DNA from: Nostoc sp. PCC 7107
GTDB taxonomy: Bacteria; Cyanobacteriota; Cyanobacteriia; Cyanobacteriales; Nostocaceae
DNA: 64,000 nt
Reading direction: 5' to 3'
NCBI RefSeq assembly: GCF_000316625.1
Contig: NC_019676.1
Location: 3,862,501 to 3,926,500 of the forward strand
Shown here: in pieces, positions 44,189-53,075 of the stretch
How the letters are laid out: every line of letters begins with the position of its first letter
Numbering within the stretch: the first letter of the stretch is position 1
Made by a program: the position numbers and the translations under genes
Notes under the pieces: model-generated
Seen by the model: the letters and a program-made list of their open reading frames with translations, nothing else
Databases searched by the model: none
What the model was told of the DNA's origin: nothing

Positions 44189-44211
44189 AAACTTTATAAT
44201 TCATACTTCTA

Positions 44212-44463
44212 ATGTTTCCCTCTTTTAAAGTAACTGGCTGTTCCTTAGAATTACTCGAACCAGGTGAACAAGGTATAGTAGCTTTTTATCAAACTTCAAA
44301 TACAAAAATACTTGAAGAAATTACTTCAATTGGCGTAAAAATTGGCACTTCCATTACCTTAGAACAACAATTCCCTACATTATTAATTAAAGTTGGTGGT
44401 CATATTATCAGTATTAACCAACAAATCGCACGAAATATTTATGTAAGGATTGTTGCCAGTTAA
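44212..44463 (+). CDS. FeoA-domain small protein
   Basis: 83 residues. The SH3-like FeoA fold pattern is visible: LLEPGEQGIVAFYQTSN, then LEEITSIGVKIGTSITLEQQFPTLLIKVGGHIISINQQIARNIYVRI. FeoA proteins are cytoplasmic partners of the ferrous iron transporter FeoB; here no feoB is near, so this copy may serve iron handling for nitrogenase. It is the last gene of the + strand nif run and is closed by a very strong terminator 20 bp after its stop. Confidence 0.8.
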   Translation: MFPSFKVTGCSLELLEPGEQGIVAFYQTSNTKILEEITSIGVKIGTSITLEQQFPTLLIKVGGHIISINQQIARNIYVRIVAS

Positions 44464-44481
44464 TTATCTGCTCAATATATA

Positions 44482-44512
44482 GATACCCGACTTCTTTAAG
44501 AAGTCGGGTATC
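44482..44512 (+). terminator. Strong intrinsic terminator at the end of the nif run
   Basis: GATACCCGACTTCTT (44482-44496) pairs with AAGAAGTCGGGTATC (44498-44512), a perfect 15-base inverted repeat with practically no spacer, followed by TTGTTTAT. It would work on both strands, so it can also stop the convergent Mop gene (44544-44753). Confidence 0.85.
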
Positions 44513-44543
44513 TTGTTTATACATCTAACCAATCAGTTATTTA

Positions 44544-44753
44544 TTAATCAACAGCAACAATCACATCTGATGCTTTAATAACAGCGTAAGCTTGTTTACC
44601 TTCTGCCAGTCCCAGCCTGTCGGCTGAGGATTTGGTAATGATAGAGACTAACTCTACTCCAGGTGCTAGTTCTAAAGTTACTTCGGTATTAACTGAACCA
44701 GTGACTACTTTTTTCACAGTGGTTTTTATTGCATTACGTGCGCTAATTTCCAT
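44544..44753 (-). CDS. Molbindin-like molybdate-binding (Mop/TOBE) protein
   Basis: 69 residues, a single Mop/TOBE domain: ISARNAIKTTVKKVVTGSVNTEVTLELAPGVELVSIITKSSADRLGLAEGKQAYAVIKASDVIVAV. Stand-alone Mop proteins form hexamers that store or buffer molybdate, fitting a place beside genes for the Mo nitrogenase. It points against the nif run. No other molybdate genes are in the window. Confidence 0.9.
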   Translation of the reverse strand: MEISARNAIKTTVKKVVTGSVNTEVTLELAPGVELVSIITKSSADRLGLAEGKQAYAVIKASDVIVAVD

Positions 44754-45526
44754 ATTTTATTTTCCTTCTGGATGATGCTTGTTTAAACAATACCAACTTT
44801 TTGGAATACTATAGAAGTTTTTTAGAATTTCTTTATAAATTTAGCAGATATAATTTATACAAAATTAGGTGAGTAAGTGATTGATAATAAAAATACTCCG
44901 TTGGGGGAATACATTTGCTTGGCATAAATAGCGAAATTCATACCCAATGAATGATTTACTTGTTGACAAGTTTTATACATTCAATAATCATGTATATAAA
45001 CATGAATTTCACAAAAGTAAGTTTAAGCGACAAACCAAACAAATATACATAGAGCTTTAGTTTTTAAAACCAGACTAATTCAAAAACACAATCTTTAAAA
45101 AACAAATGTATTTTCTGATGCAATTTGATAATTTTTTGTGTTATTTAACTAATATCTATAGGAGAATACACACTTATTTATAAAACAAACTTATCAGAGT
45201 GATAATATATTAAGTAAGCTAAATTGTTGCTAGTGAACCTAAACGTCACTAGCAAGTGATTACAGGGTTATCAAAGACACTTCTACCTGAATCCTGGTAC
45301 AACTGAAAATTAGGCAAAACCATGCGATCGCTTCAATAATATATTAGGGAAATCTGTAAATCTTATACCTAAAATCTATGATTCTACTAAGTAGAATTTA
45401 GGTTTCATACTGCGTAAAACCTGTGTCTAATTTTCATAATTGCTTAGTCTAAGCAAACACTGTTTGGGAAAAGTACAGCAGTTTAGAAAAAATTCCCTTA
45501 CTTGCAATAAATAAGGAGCAGGAATT
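44754..45526. other. 773-bp intergenic region with two cruciform-type inverted repeats, no gene
   Basis: AT-rich, no frame of note. TTGCTAGTGA (45227-45236) pairs with TCACTAGCAA (45246-45255). Near 45376-45395 lies the palindrome ATTCTACT-a-AGTAGAAT, set between ACCTAAA and TTTAGGT, making an extended cruciform about 130 bp before the CBS gene. TTGACA with TAATCA 16 bases later (about 44952-44980) could be a promoter on the + strand. Confidence 0.5.
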
Positions 45527-46153
45527 ATGCGAGCCAAACAAATCATGATTCAAGATGTAGCTACCATTCGCGGCTCCGCTACTGTAGCAGCAGCAGTAAA
45601 ATTATTAAGGCTCAAACAACTCCAAGAATTAATTGTTGAACCTCGTCATAGTGGTGATGCTTACGGCATTGTGACAGAGAGTGATATTGCAGGCAAAGTG
45701 GTTGCTTATGGAAAAGATCCTCAAAGAGTTTATGTTTACGAAATAATGAGTAAACCCTGCGTAACTGTAGATCCTGACCTTGATATAGAATATGTGGCAA
45801 GGTTATTGACTAATACAGGTATGCGGAGTACGCCTGTCATCCGAGGCGAATTACTTGGGATAATTTCTATTAGCGATATTATTACTAAGGGTGACTTTGT
45901 AGAGAAACCCAAATTATTATTCTTGCAAAAAGAGATATATAAAGCTGTCTCTAATGCACGGGCAATTTCTGCGAATTACGGCCCAGATTCTAAACGCACC
46001 ATTGAAGCTTGGGATTTCGTCGATGAACTAGAAGCTGAAGCAGGTTTTTATGGCGCACCCAAACAAAATAAATCTTCTAGAGAACTATTCTCTGAAGAAC
46101 CGAAACATCTAGCAATTAGTGAACAGTCTAATCAGGAAATGAATGCTGTCTAA
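45527..46153 (+). CDS. CBS-domain-pair protein
   Basis: 208 residues. Two CBS domains: residues ~1-60 (MRAKQIMIQDVATIRGSATVAAAVKLLRLKQLQELIVEP, GIVTESDIAGKVV) and ~68-125 (IMSKPCVTVDPDLDIEYVARLLTNTGMRSTPVIRGELLGIISISDIITKG). CBS pairs bind adenosyl compounds and sense energy state. The remaining ~80 residues are helical with a low-complexity acidic end. AAGGAGCAGG precedes the ATG. Found beside nif/hup genes in related strains; its partner is unknown. A long structured leader (773 bp gap) precedes it, suggesting separate regulation. Confidence 0.88.
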   Translation: MRAKQIMIQDVATIRGSATVAAAVKLLRLKQLQELIVEPRHSGDAYGIVTESDIAGKVVAYGKDPQRVYVYEIMSKPCVTVDPDLDIEYVARLLTNTGMRSTPVIRGELLGIISISDIITKGDFVEKPKLLFLQKEIYKAVSNARAISANYGPDSKRTIEAWDFVDELEAEAGFYGAPKQNKSSRELFSEEPKHLAISEQSNQEMNAV

Positions 46154-46471
46154 GTGTGAATTAAGAAGAGTTTATACAACTCGATAGACAGCATTTCTAA
46201 AGAGTTTTTTGATAATGGTGGGCATTGTCCACCATTACCTTTTATTGGGAATATAGGGGTGTAAGGGAAGAAAAAGTGTTTCTTTCATATCTTATGCGAT
46301 TAGCGATCGCACAAAATATGAGGCTAATATTTCGCATCATTTTCAATAACGGTAGAGAAAGTAATGTTCACAACTTTAAGATAAGGTATGAAACAAACTT
46401 TCAGCATTGCCCAGTTGACTTTAATGTAATAAAGTCACTGCTGCAAAATTGAATCTAACTTGAGGCGATTT

Positions 46472-46936
46472 ATGAAGCAACAAAATCAGCAAAGTTTGAG
46501 TAAAACAACTTGTGAATGGTTGATAGCCAACAGCTATGACCCCGAAGAATTAAATCACAGAGGTGAGAATGGTGATACAGCTTTGATGAAAGCCACCAGA
46601 ATAGGTAATTGTTCTGTTGTTGAAGAATTGATTGGTGCAGGCGCGGAGATTAATTCTAGAAATAATGATGGTAATAATGCTTTATGGTTTGCTTGCTTTG
46701 GTAATCATTATGAATTAATTAATTTGTTGCTGGAAGTGAAAGTTAATATCGATAACCAAAATGATCATGGTGCGACAGTTTTAATGTATGCAGCCTCATC
46801 AGGTAAAGCAGAAGTTGTTAAGTTACTTTTACCACATCATCCCAATTTGCAATTAAAAAATTTAGACGATTATAAAGCCATATATTTTGCCAACACTGTA
46901 GAAGTTTTAAGGATGTTGAAAGATGCTGGAGAATAA
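46472..46936 (+). CDS. Ankyrin-repeat protein
   Basis: 154 residues from ATG 46472. About four ankyrin repeats are visible: RGENGDTALMKATRIGNCSVVEELIGAGAEINSR, NNDGNNALWFACFGNHYELINLLLEVKVNIDNQ, NDHGATVLMYAASSGKAEVVKLLLPHHPNLQLK and LDDYKAIYFANTVEVLRMLKDAG. Such proteins bind other proteins. The gene overlaps the next gene by 14 bases, so the two are very probably translated together and their products may interact. Confidence 0.88.
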   Translation: MKQQNQQSLSKTTCEWLIANSYDPEELNHRGENGDTALMKATRIGNCSVVEELIGAGAEINSRNNDGNNALWFACFGNHYELINLLLEVKVNIDNQNDHGATVLMYAASSGKAEVVKLLLPHHPNLQLKNLDDYKAIYFANTVEVLRMLKDAGE

Positions 46937-48209
46937 TTTATCTGGTAAAAACTTTCATCAAGAAACTAAACATTCTTACCTATCAGTGCAGCTTGATCCC
47001 AATTATGTAGACCCTACAACTCAGCCATCTGCTTTTAAGCAATATCCAAAATTTTATCGCCGGGTGCAATTAAATCTCAATAATTCAATTCATTCTTTTA
47101 TTTACTTAACAGGTGCAATCACCTTAGAGAAAGCTTATAAAGATGTAGCCTACAAACTACGTGTAAATCCTTCTGCTGGGGGTCTATATCCTACAGAGAT
47201 TTATGTACAAATTCGGGGAATGCCGGAAATAGTTGATGGCATCTACCATCTAGAAGTTGAGAATAATTGTCTAACACTCATCTATGAATTAATAGATGAT
47301 GGCTTAGAAAGTTATATTATACCGAGCAAATGTATCAAGGGAGTCATTTTTTTAATTAGTTGCGTTTATTATAGGTCTAGTTGGAAATATAAAAACAGAA
47401 GTCTGAGGTATTGCTTTTTAGATAGCGGACATCAATTGGGTACAATTGCCGCATCAGCTTATCTCCATGACAAGGAAATCCAGCTAATTTTCGATTTTGA
47501 TAAATTAGCTCTCAATACAGATTTAGGTTTTGAGAATAAAGAATTTGTCACGGCTTGTGTTGTATGTGGGGAAGTAGAAGAAAAGAATGTCAGGCGCTTA
47601 AGGTTGAAAGTTCCTTTTGTTAGTGGTACAGATTATTTTGAAGCTAATCAATTTATCGAAGATGGCTATCAAGTAACTGCCTTAGAAAAGAGTTCTAAAC
47701 AACAGCCAGAGCATCCTAAATTTGAGTTTGACAAGGATAAATTTTATCAAACTGTTTGGCAGAGACGTTCAAATAGACGTTTCCGGAAACAGTTGATTTC
47801 TCAAGAAGATTATTTCAGTATATTGCAACAACTAAAGCAACCAATTCCCACAGAAAGTTGCGAAGCAATAAAAGTTTATTCAGTCGTGCATCGAGTAGAG
47901 GGGATATCCCCTGGGTTATATCAAGACAATCATCTGATTAAAAGTGGTGATTTTAGCGAACATAGTGGTTATTTAAGCATTAATCAAGCGATCGCTCGTG
48001 ATTGTGCAGTAACTTTATTTTTTGTGTCCGACTATACAAATTATCAAACCGCTATGCAGCTTGCAGGGTTGTTAGGACACAGAGTTTACCTGAGTAGTAA
48101 TTACTTGAGGATACAATGTAGCGGAATTGGCGCTTTTTATGACGATGAAACCCAGCGTTTCTTAGAAACAACCAAGGATATCCTCTACGCAATGGCTATT
48201 GGTATTTAA
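46923..48209 (+). CDS. Tandem nitroreductase-family protein (SagB-type dehydrogenase)
   Basis: 428 residues with two nitroreductase-like halves. The first (1-~215) has LRVNPSAGGLYPTEIYVQIRGM, the FMN-binding pattern of SagB/ThcOx enzymes, and GTIAASAYLHDKEIQL. The second (~255-428) opens with TVWQRRSNRRFRKQLISQEDYFSIL and ends with GHRVYLSSNYLRIQCSGIGAFYDDE. SagB enzymes oxidise azolines in peptides, but here no partner cyclodehydratase is seen. Similar double-domain proteins occur in nif/hup regions of cyanobacteria. It overlaps the ankyrin gene. Reaction and substrate unknown. Confidence 0.8.
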   Translation: MLENNLSGKNFHQETKHSYLSVQLDPNYVDPTTQPSAFKQYPKFYRRVQLNLNNSIHSFIYLTGAITLEKAYKDVAYKLRVNPSAGGLYPTEIYVQIRGMPEIVDGIYHLEVENNCLTLIYELIDDGLESYIIPSKCIKGVIFLISCVYYRSSWKYKNRSLRYCFLDSGHQLGTIAASAYLHDKEIQLIFDFDKLALNTDLGFENKEFVTACVVCGEVEEKNVRRLRLKVPFVSGTDYFEANQFIEDGYQVTALEKSSKQQPEHPKFEFDKDKFYQTVWQRRSNRRFRKQLISQEDYFSILQQLKQPIPTESCEAIKVYSVVHRVEGISPGLYQDNHLIKSGDFSEHSGYLSINQAIARDCAVTLFFVSDYTNYQTAMQLAGLLGHRVYLSSNYLRIQCSGIGAFYDDETQRFLETTKDILYAMAIGI

Positions 48210-48227
48210 GTAGTTTTGTAAGTAGAG

Positions 48228-48608
48228 ATGGTTAGGTGTATGTATTGTTTCAATGATGATTCCGATTTCCACCCAATGCAGCCAACATCGGCAGATATCA
48301 TTTTACGCCAACAACTAGAGCATTCTATTAGTAGATACTTTTATGAAGCGTGCGATCGCACAATTCAAAATCTTCTTTCTCATTGTCGCTGGTATGTGAC
48401 AACCGATGCCAGTGCGATGACATTAGTAATTGAATGTACCGACCAAGTTACCAACTGGCGAATATTACAACAAATCGTACCAATGGGGACATTACTCCAG
48501 TCAATTGTTAGCAGTGCCAAAATCCGCGTTTGTCCTCCCGAAAGCCAAGGTATACCTTTTGAAATGCGGGTAGATGAAATTGCTGTTTATCGTGACATGG
48601 CTGGATAA
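48228..48608 (+). CDS. Hypothetical protein, 126 aa
   Basis: Starts 18 bp after the nitroreductase gene on the same strand. Residues HPMQPTSADIILRQQLEHSISRYFYEACDRTIQNLLSHCRWYV and AMTLVIECTDQVTNWRILQQIVPMGTLLQSIVSSAKIRVCPPE suggest a small alpha/beta fold. Cys residues near the start (CMYCFND) may be part of an overlong N-terminus; ATG 48273 (MQPTSA) is an alternative start. No family recognised. Convergent with hupW, 12 bp apart. Confidence 0.6.
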   Translation: MVRCMYCFNDDSDFHPMQPTSADIILRQQLEHSISRYFYEACDRTIQNLLSHCRWYVTTDASAMTLVIECTDQVTNWRILQQIVPMGTLLQSIVSSAKIRVCPPESQGIPFEMRVDEIAVYRDMAG

Positions 48609-48620
48609 AAGATTCTGTAA

Positions 48621-49094
48621 TTACGACAAATTATTCTGTCTGATAATTGCAACTACCTTCTCAAAAACCAAGTCAGCAGAATGTCTCACAACAGGACTTA
48701 ACTCAAGTCCAAGACTAAGATTTGCCGCCTCAATTAAATAAACTGTTACATCTTCAGGAAAATCATCTTGAAATATTTTCCGTCCGGCGGCGAGTGCATT
48801 ATCCCAACGAAAATCATGCAAGTTATAACTAGGTTCCGGTAAAGCTTCCAATTCTTTACCCGGAACCTTAAATATTGCACCTGGTTCTGAATTAGTTGAA
48901 CTAGCATCAATAATTACTAATTTTTTACTACCTCTAGCTTGAAACATTACCTCCATCCCTGCGGTGCCACAGTCATACACGCGTACATTAGCGTGAGGGT
49001 TTGTAGCTAGATATTGTTGTAAGCGTTGGGCGATAATTACACCTACAGCATCATCGCAGCGATTGAGATTTCCGCATCCAATAATAGTTAGCAT
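48621..49094 (-). CDS. hupW: HupW, uptake [NiFe]-hydrogenase maturation endopeptidase
   Basis: 157 residues of the HyaD/HycI protease family: MLTIIGCGNLNRCDDAVGVIIAQRL (the GxGNxxxxDD nickel-sensing start, with the acidic ligand), KLVIIDASSTNSEPGAIFKV (second acidic ligand) and the segment NLHDFRWDNALAAGRKI with the His ligand. It removes the C-terminal tail of HupL after nickel insertion. HupSL recycles the H2 made by nitrogenase in heterocysts. hupSL itself is not in the window. In Anabaena PCC 7120 hupW is also near the nif cluster. Confidence 0.88.
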   Translation of the reverse strand: MLTIIGCGNLNRCDDAVGVIIAQRLQQYLATNPHANVRVYDCGTAGMEVMFQARGSKKLVIIDASSTNSEPGAIFKVPGKELEALPEPSYNLHDFRWDNALAAGRKIFQDDFPEDVTVYLIEAANLSLGLELSPVVRHSADLVFEKVVAIIRQNNLS

Positions 49095-49157
49095 AAATGA
49101 TTAATTGTGATACTATACTTAATTTTTAATGGTGCAGCTTGAATAGAAAAGCAGTTT

Positions 49158-49541
49158 ATGTCACAAGAAGATTGGTATAGCATTAAAAATTATTATCAAA
49201 ATCCGTCAATGCCTAATCAGCATCTTTCTTTTGAGGTTATGGCTTGGTTGGTAGACAAAATTATTGAATCTAGGTTTTCAAACATATTTTTTCCTTTGCT
49301 ATCACACCAATCTCTTCATGTTCACATTTCTTATGATTGGCGCAAAATAAGTAAACTACCTAAAATTACTATTTACCCCAAGCGCAACTGGTTAACATTT
49401 CACTATTGTATATTCGATGAATTTAGCAAGTATCAATTCGATGAATATAAAGTTATGGTTGAGCAGTCTGATTATCTTACAGAAACTATGTTCACACTTC
49501 TTGAACGTCTTGAAAACTGGTTGAACAATGTAGATGACTAA
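49158..49541 (+). CDS. Hypothetical protein, 127 aa
   Basis: Not recognised. Aromatic-rich and mixed: MSQEDWYSIKNYYQNPSMPNQHLSFEVMAWLVDKIIESRF, then LHVHISYDWRKISKLPKITIYPKRNWLTFHYCIF. The pattern of alternating strands then a C-terminal helix suggests a small alpha/beta protein. It is divergent from hupW with a 63-bp shared upstream region, which may hold both promoters. No membrane or export signal. Confidence 0.55.
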   Translation: MSQEDWYSIKNYYQNPSMPNQHLSFEVMAWLVDKIIESRFSNIFFPLLSHQSLHVHISYDWRKISKLPKITIYPKRNWLTFHYCIFDEFSKYQFDEYKVMVEQSDYLTETMFTLLERLENWLNNVDD

Positions 49542-49662
49542 AACATAACTATTCTCTTTGCGCCCTTGGCGGTTCGACAAAAAGTTAGCTTATGATTCAC
49601 CCAACCTAAAAAATTTCTCAAATAAGTCTACTATTGAGGTGTCGAAATTAGACACAAAATAC

Positions 49663-50268
49663 TCAACTGATACTGGAAACAAAGCTTAACAATATCCCCA
49701 GCACCTTATCGACTGGAGGAATGTTGTACTCTGTTAGCCCAATTGTGACGGTTTGGGATTCTAGTTTGAGAAACTTCCAGCGATCGCCTGACGTAATTGC
49801 ACCGTAAATTATAGGTATCGGACTATTATTCATTTCGTTAAATATCTGAGCGGCAATCATTTCAGCGATACATTGGCCAATGCCCGGATTCAAGTCTGCT
49901 TTTTTCGCCTCAACTACTACAAGGGCAGGGGCTTCAATCTCTAATTGTTCTGGAGAACGGCTGATCAAAAAATCACAAACTCCGCTTAATCCTAAAGCAG
50001 GATCTACTGTAAAATCTGTGCCAGAAAATAAGCTAATTTCTTGAGATAAAATATCTTTTAATTCTGAAAGTATAGGAGATACCAACCACTCACTTCTAGC
50101 TTTTTCAGTATTAACTGCCAGAGCTAAATTTAAGCGTTTGTAGATAGTTTCTATTAAAAATTGGCTAGGAGTGACAGGTTGAATATTTTGGAGGAAATCA
50201 AAAGGTTCGATTACCGTTAGCCCAAAATCTTTTTTTACCTTTTTGAGTGTAAAGTCACTGTAGGGCAT
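49663..50268 (-). CDS. Hypothetical protein with PD-(D/E)XK-like nuclease fold
   Basis: 201 residues. The middle shows GVCDFLISRSPEQLEIEAPALVVVEAKKADLNPGIGQCIAEMIAA: an Asp in GVCD, then the strand VVVEAKK gives the ExK pair, followed by a helix with Gln/Glu, the layout of PD-(D/E)XK cores. Proteins like this are very common in cyanobacteria and often carry no known partner. It may be a DNA nuclease or an inactive relative. Single gene, followed in the same direction by nothing close. Confidence 0.6.
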   Translation of the reverse strand: MPYSDFTLKKVKKDFGLTVIEPFDFLQNIQPVTPSQFLIETIYKRLNLALAVNTEKARSEWLVSPILSELKDILSQEISLFSGTDFTVDPALGLSGVCDFLISRSPEQLEIEAPALVVVEAKKADLNPGIGQCIAEMIAAQIFNEMNNSPIPIIYGAITSGDRWKFLKLESQTVTIGLTEYNIPPVDKVLGILLSFVSSIS

Positions 50269-50371
50269 AGCTTAGTTTTTAATCAGCTTTGTTGTATTCT
50301 TATGTTACAACCTAATGGCTTTGCCTCATAATATAGACAAAGCCTATGAATAATTAACCAATAACCACAAC

Positions 50372-50794
50372 TTAGAACGTTACATTATATTTATCAGCAA
50401 GCTCAGATAGCTTTTCATACTGCTGAATTGCGGCTTCTGTGATTAACTTTTTCGCTTCCTCTGGAGGTGTGCCATTTTCGGGAATTGAATACTTAATATA
50501 AATGGCCAAAAAATCTGCCATAATTGCCGAACCTATCAAACCGTGACTATCAGCTTCTTGACCAGCCATTGTCGCTACTAAACCAGCTTTAATTGGGTCT
50601 GGTTTCACTTTCATAAACTGATCAATAAGTTGCCAAATATACTCATTGGGGATTAAATTTGCTAACTTAGTTGGATCAGGAGTAAATTCTATACCTGCCG
50701 CTTTTGCCTGCTCTAAAACACACCATTCTGTAAATTCTTGTAGGGCTGGTTCGGGAAGTTTGGGAAGATATTTGTGTAGTTCTAAATCAGACAC
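50372..50794 (-). CDS. Hypothetical protein, 140 aa, helical
   Basis: Not recognised. Mostly helical with an acidic character (LHKYLPKLPEPALQEFTEWCVLEQAKAAGIEF, then KAGLVATMAGQEADSHGLIGSAIMADFLAIYIKYSI, PEEAKKLITEAAIQQYEKLSELADKY). It lies 103 bp upstream of the nuclease-fold gene on the same strand but may be separate. No catalytic motif is visible. The 295-bp region to the next gene (50795-51089) is AT-rich and seems to hold only promoters. Confidence 0.55.
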   Translation of the reverse strand: MSDLELHKYLPKLPEPALQEFTEWCVLEQAKAAGIEFTPDPTKLANLIPNEYIWQLIDQFMKVKPDPIKAGLVATMAGQEADSHGLIGSAIMADFLAIYIKYSIPENGTPPEEAKKLITEAAIQQYEKLSELADKYNVTF

Positions 50795-51089
50795 AAGCTT
50801 ACCTTATAAATTTCATGTTTTTGAAGTGTATTAAGGCAAGCCTAACGCACTATTTCTAAAGGTTTTAGTGTGATACGCTACGGCTGTTGAATAAAATTAA
50901 ACTTAGATAGAATGTGCATAGCGTCTTGGAATTTGACTGTATGTGATAAAAGTCATTGATGTTTAAATTATTGCTGCTCTATGGAATCTGATGTTTTTTA
51001 ACAGCATTTTATTAGGTTCGACTAGTCAAGCAAAGGGATAAATACAGGATAAAGGAGTTGTGAGAGTTGGGTAGACAATAAATATATAG

Positions 51090-51392
51090 ATGTATTATAA
51101 TGGTATTACTAATCAAGACACGCCAGTAGAAACTATTTTTATGCGCTTAAAAAGATGGGAATCTCCCCGCCGAGAAGGGAGAAATGATAAAGGCAGAGGT
51201 GGTTCAGCAAGAAAGCGGCAACTCAAGAAGCAAAGACAAATGCTAAGGCAACGATTAAAAGAAAATAACCAATCAGACAATAGAGACAACAATCAAAAAG
51301 GGGGGGGGATTATTCCTCCCCCTTTTTATTGGCTAATTCTTGTAGGTCTAACCAACAGGTTGTACCGCAACGCCAATAAACAAATAATATGA
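51090..51392 (+). CDS. Hypothetical small basic protein with C-terminal hydrophobic segment
   Basis: 100 residues. A strongly basic middle (RRWESPRR style, GGSARKRQLKKQRQMLRQRLKE) is followed by GGGIIPPPFYWLILVGLTNRLYR, a short membrane-like stretch. A nine-G run at 51300-51308 and the inverted repeat AAAAAGGGGG (51295-51304) / CCCCCTTTTT (51318-51327) lie inside the frame, which is odd for coding DNA and looks like an intrinsic terminator. So the true protein may end earlier, may vary in frame at the G run, or the frame may not be real. Confidence 0.4.
   Translation: MYYNGITNQDTPVETIFMRLKRWESPRREGRNDKGRGGSARKRQLKKQRQMLRQRLKENNQSDNRDNNQKGGGIIPPPFYWLILVGLTNRLYRNANKQII
51295..51327. terminator. 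G-run hairpin, terminator-like
   Basis: AAAAAGGGGG and CCCCCTTTTT make a 10-bp stem; the left arm is part of nine consecutive Gs. The T run lies in the stem end. It could end transcription on either strand before the EPS cluster. It overlaps the coding frame at 51090-51392. Confidence 0.55.
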
Positions 51393-52009
51393 GGTGCTTT
51401 GTTTAACACTACCTCTACAAAAAAATGATGGTGCGAGGTGAATCAATCTTGTCTATAGTGTTGTAATATTTTTCTAAATTAATCTGCTTTGTTAATTATT
51501 TAAAGTTGATTTCGAGAAGGAATATTAAATTATATCTTGTAAAATTACTTTATTCATAAATAAATATTATTGATGTATACATTAAACTATATTAATTTAA
51601 ATATATTTAAGCATGATCAATCCTCTATAAGAGGGATGACATGTAAAAATTTGCCTAAATTCACCAGAAAATTTTACGAGATATAGATACTATTCCATAA
51701 AGGTAATTAAGTATGAATGTAATGTTTAGGTGAACTAGTGCCTAGAAAAATATAAAGTAAATATAAAGTTTTGCAGATTAGTGTAATAAACTATTAATTA
51801 AACAAGTAAGCTAATCTACGGTTGTGATTTTTTGAAATAATATTCAGCAACCAGTAAAATTGCTGAGAAACTATTTCATCATCATGTGTTCTCTTGTAAG
51901 AATCCTACAAGCTCAGAAAAAAGTCAAAATTCATCTAATTGACTTATTTAGACATGGAGAGTGCTTAAGGCAATCTGTTTCTATTTATCTTTGATACAAG
52001 GAGTGAGCT
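51393..52009. other. 617-bp intergenic region upstream of the EPS cluster
   Basis: Very AT-rich with no frame of note. A small inverted repeat CCTCT-ata-AGAGG lies near 51622. AAGGAGTGAGCT just before 52010 is the ribosome-binding site of the first EPS gene. I see no RNA gene; the stretch probably holds the EPS promoter and possibly a long leader. Confidence 0.4.
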
Positions 52010-52807
52010 ATGGTAGCAGAGGTGTTTCTGCCTACTCAAAAAGTACTCGATTTCCCTATTACTGCTTTATGCTTTGAGGATCAGATACAAACAATTCTAC
52101 GATGGGCGATCGCTCATGAAAGCAGAAGTGTATTTGTAGCAAATGTCCACATGCTCATGGAAGCACATTGGAATCCAGATTTCGCTAACGTACTAAAGAA
52201 TTCAGATATGGTAACACCTGATGGTATGCCCTTAGTCTGGATGATGCGCCGAATGGGATCTCGTTACCAAGATCGTGTAGCAGGTATGGATATTTTTGTT
52301 GAGACATGTCAGTATGCACAAACGCACAATCTGAGTGTTTTCTTTGTCGGTTCACAAACTGAAATTCTTGCCAAAATGCAAGTGAGATTAGGACAAGAAT
52401 TTCCCAAACTGAAAATAGCTGGAATGGAACCAATACCCTTCCGCCCACTGACGCAAACTGAAGACAAAGTTTTAATCAATAAAATTAATTCCAGTGGTGC
52501 GGGTGTAGTCTGGGTATCTCTAGGATGCCCAAAACAAGAAAAATGGATAGCACAACACAAGGGTAAAGTTCGCGCAGTCATGATTGGAGTAGGTGGTGTT
52601 TTCCCTGTGTATGCTGGAATTCAGAAACGCGCCCCCCGTCTAATCAGAGACTTAGGTCTAGAATGGCTTTACCGTTGGATTCAAGAACCCCGAAGACTTT
52701 GGCGGCGCTATGCAACAACAATTCCAGTGTTCATCTGGTTAGCTGCTAAACAGCTACTATTATCTAGCCGTATTGCTGGAGTTTTCCTGAAAACTACAGT
52801 GGAGTGA
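52010..52807 (+). CDS. WecG/TagA/CpsF family glycosyltransferase (GT26)
   Basis: 265 residues with the family motifs: VANVHMLMEAHWNPDFANVLKNSDMVTPDGMPLVWMMRRMG (the catalytic TPDG Asp), then VFFVGSQTEILAKM, GVVWVSLGCPKQEKWI and GVGGVFPVYAGIQKRAPRLIRDLGLEWLYRWIQEPRRLWRRY. GT26 enzymes add N-acetylmannosamine or a related sugar to an undecaprenyl-linked first sugar at the membrane. The C-terminal basic helix (RRLWRRY and following hydrophobic piece) binds membrane. It opens the EPS cluster with an AAGGAG site. Confidence 0.93.
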   Translation: MVAEVFLPTQKVLDFPITALCFEDQIQTILRWAIAHESRSVFVANVHMLMEAHWNPDFANVLKNSDMVTPDGMPLVWMMRRMGSRYQDRVAGMDIFVETCQYAQTHNLSVFFVGSQTEILAKMQVRLGQEFPKLKIAGMEPIPFRPLTQTEDKVLINKINSSGAGVVWVSLGCPKQEKWIAQHKGKVRAVMIGVGGVFPVYAGIQKRAPRLIRDLGLEWLYRWIQEPRRLWRRYATTIPVFIWLAAKQLLLSSRIAGVFLKTTVE

Positions 52808-53075
52808 GTAATTTTTAGTCAATTTTATTCGTGATAATCGATAGATTAATCATATTTAATTCAGGCTTTCAGTTAATCACCCTGTTTATATTTTAGTATG
52901 AACTATCCTGAATTAAGTGTGCTTTTAAATCTAAACTTTTGAGAAATTTTTTGCCTTCTTAATTAGAGTAATGATTAATTCTTCATCAAGATTATCTGCT
53001 TCTCTGTTCAAATAGCAATTCGCAGTGAAAGAATAATCATAGACATCTCTATCCCTTGTATAGGTAAAGCATGGA

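Noticed and set aside
46225-46452. A 75-codon frame between the CBS and ankyrin genes
   Set aside because: Starts with TTG, has no ribosome-binding site, includes a HIP1 octamer in frame and does not look like a known protein; may be a relic but not supported as a gene.
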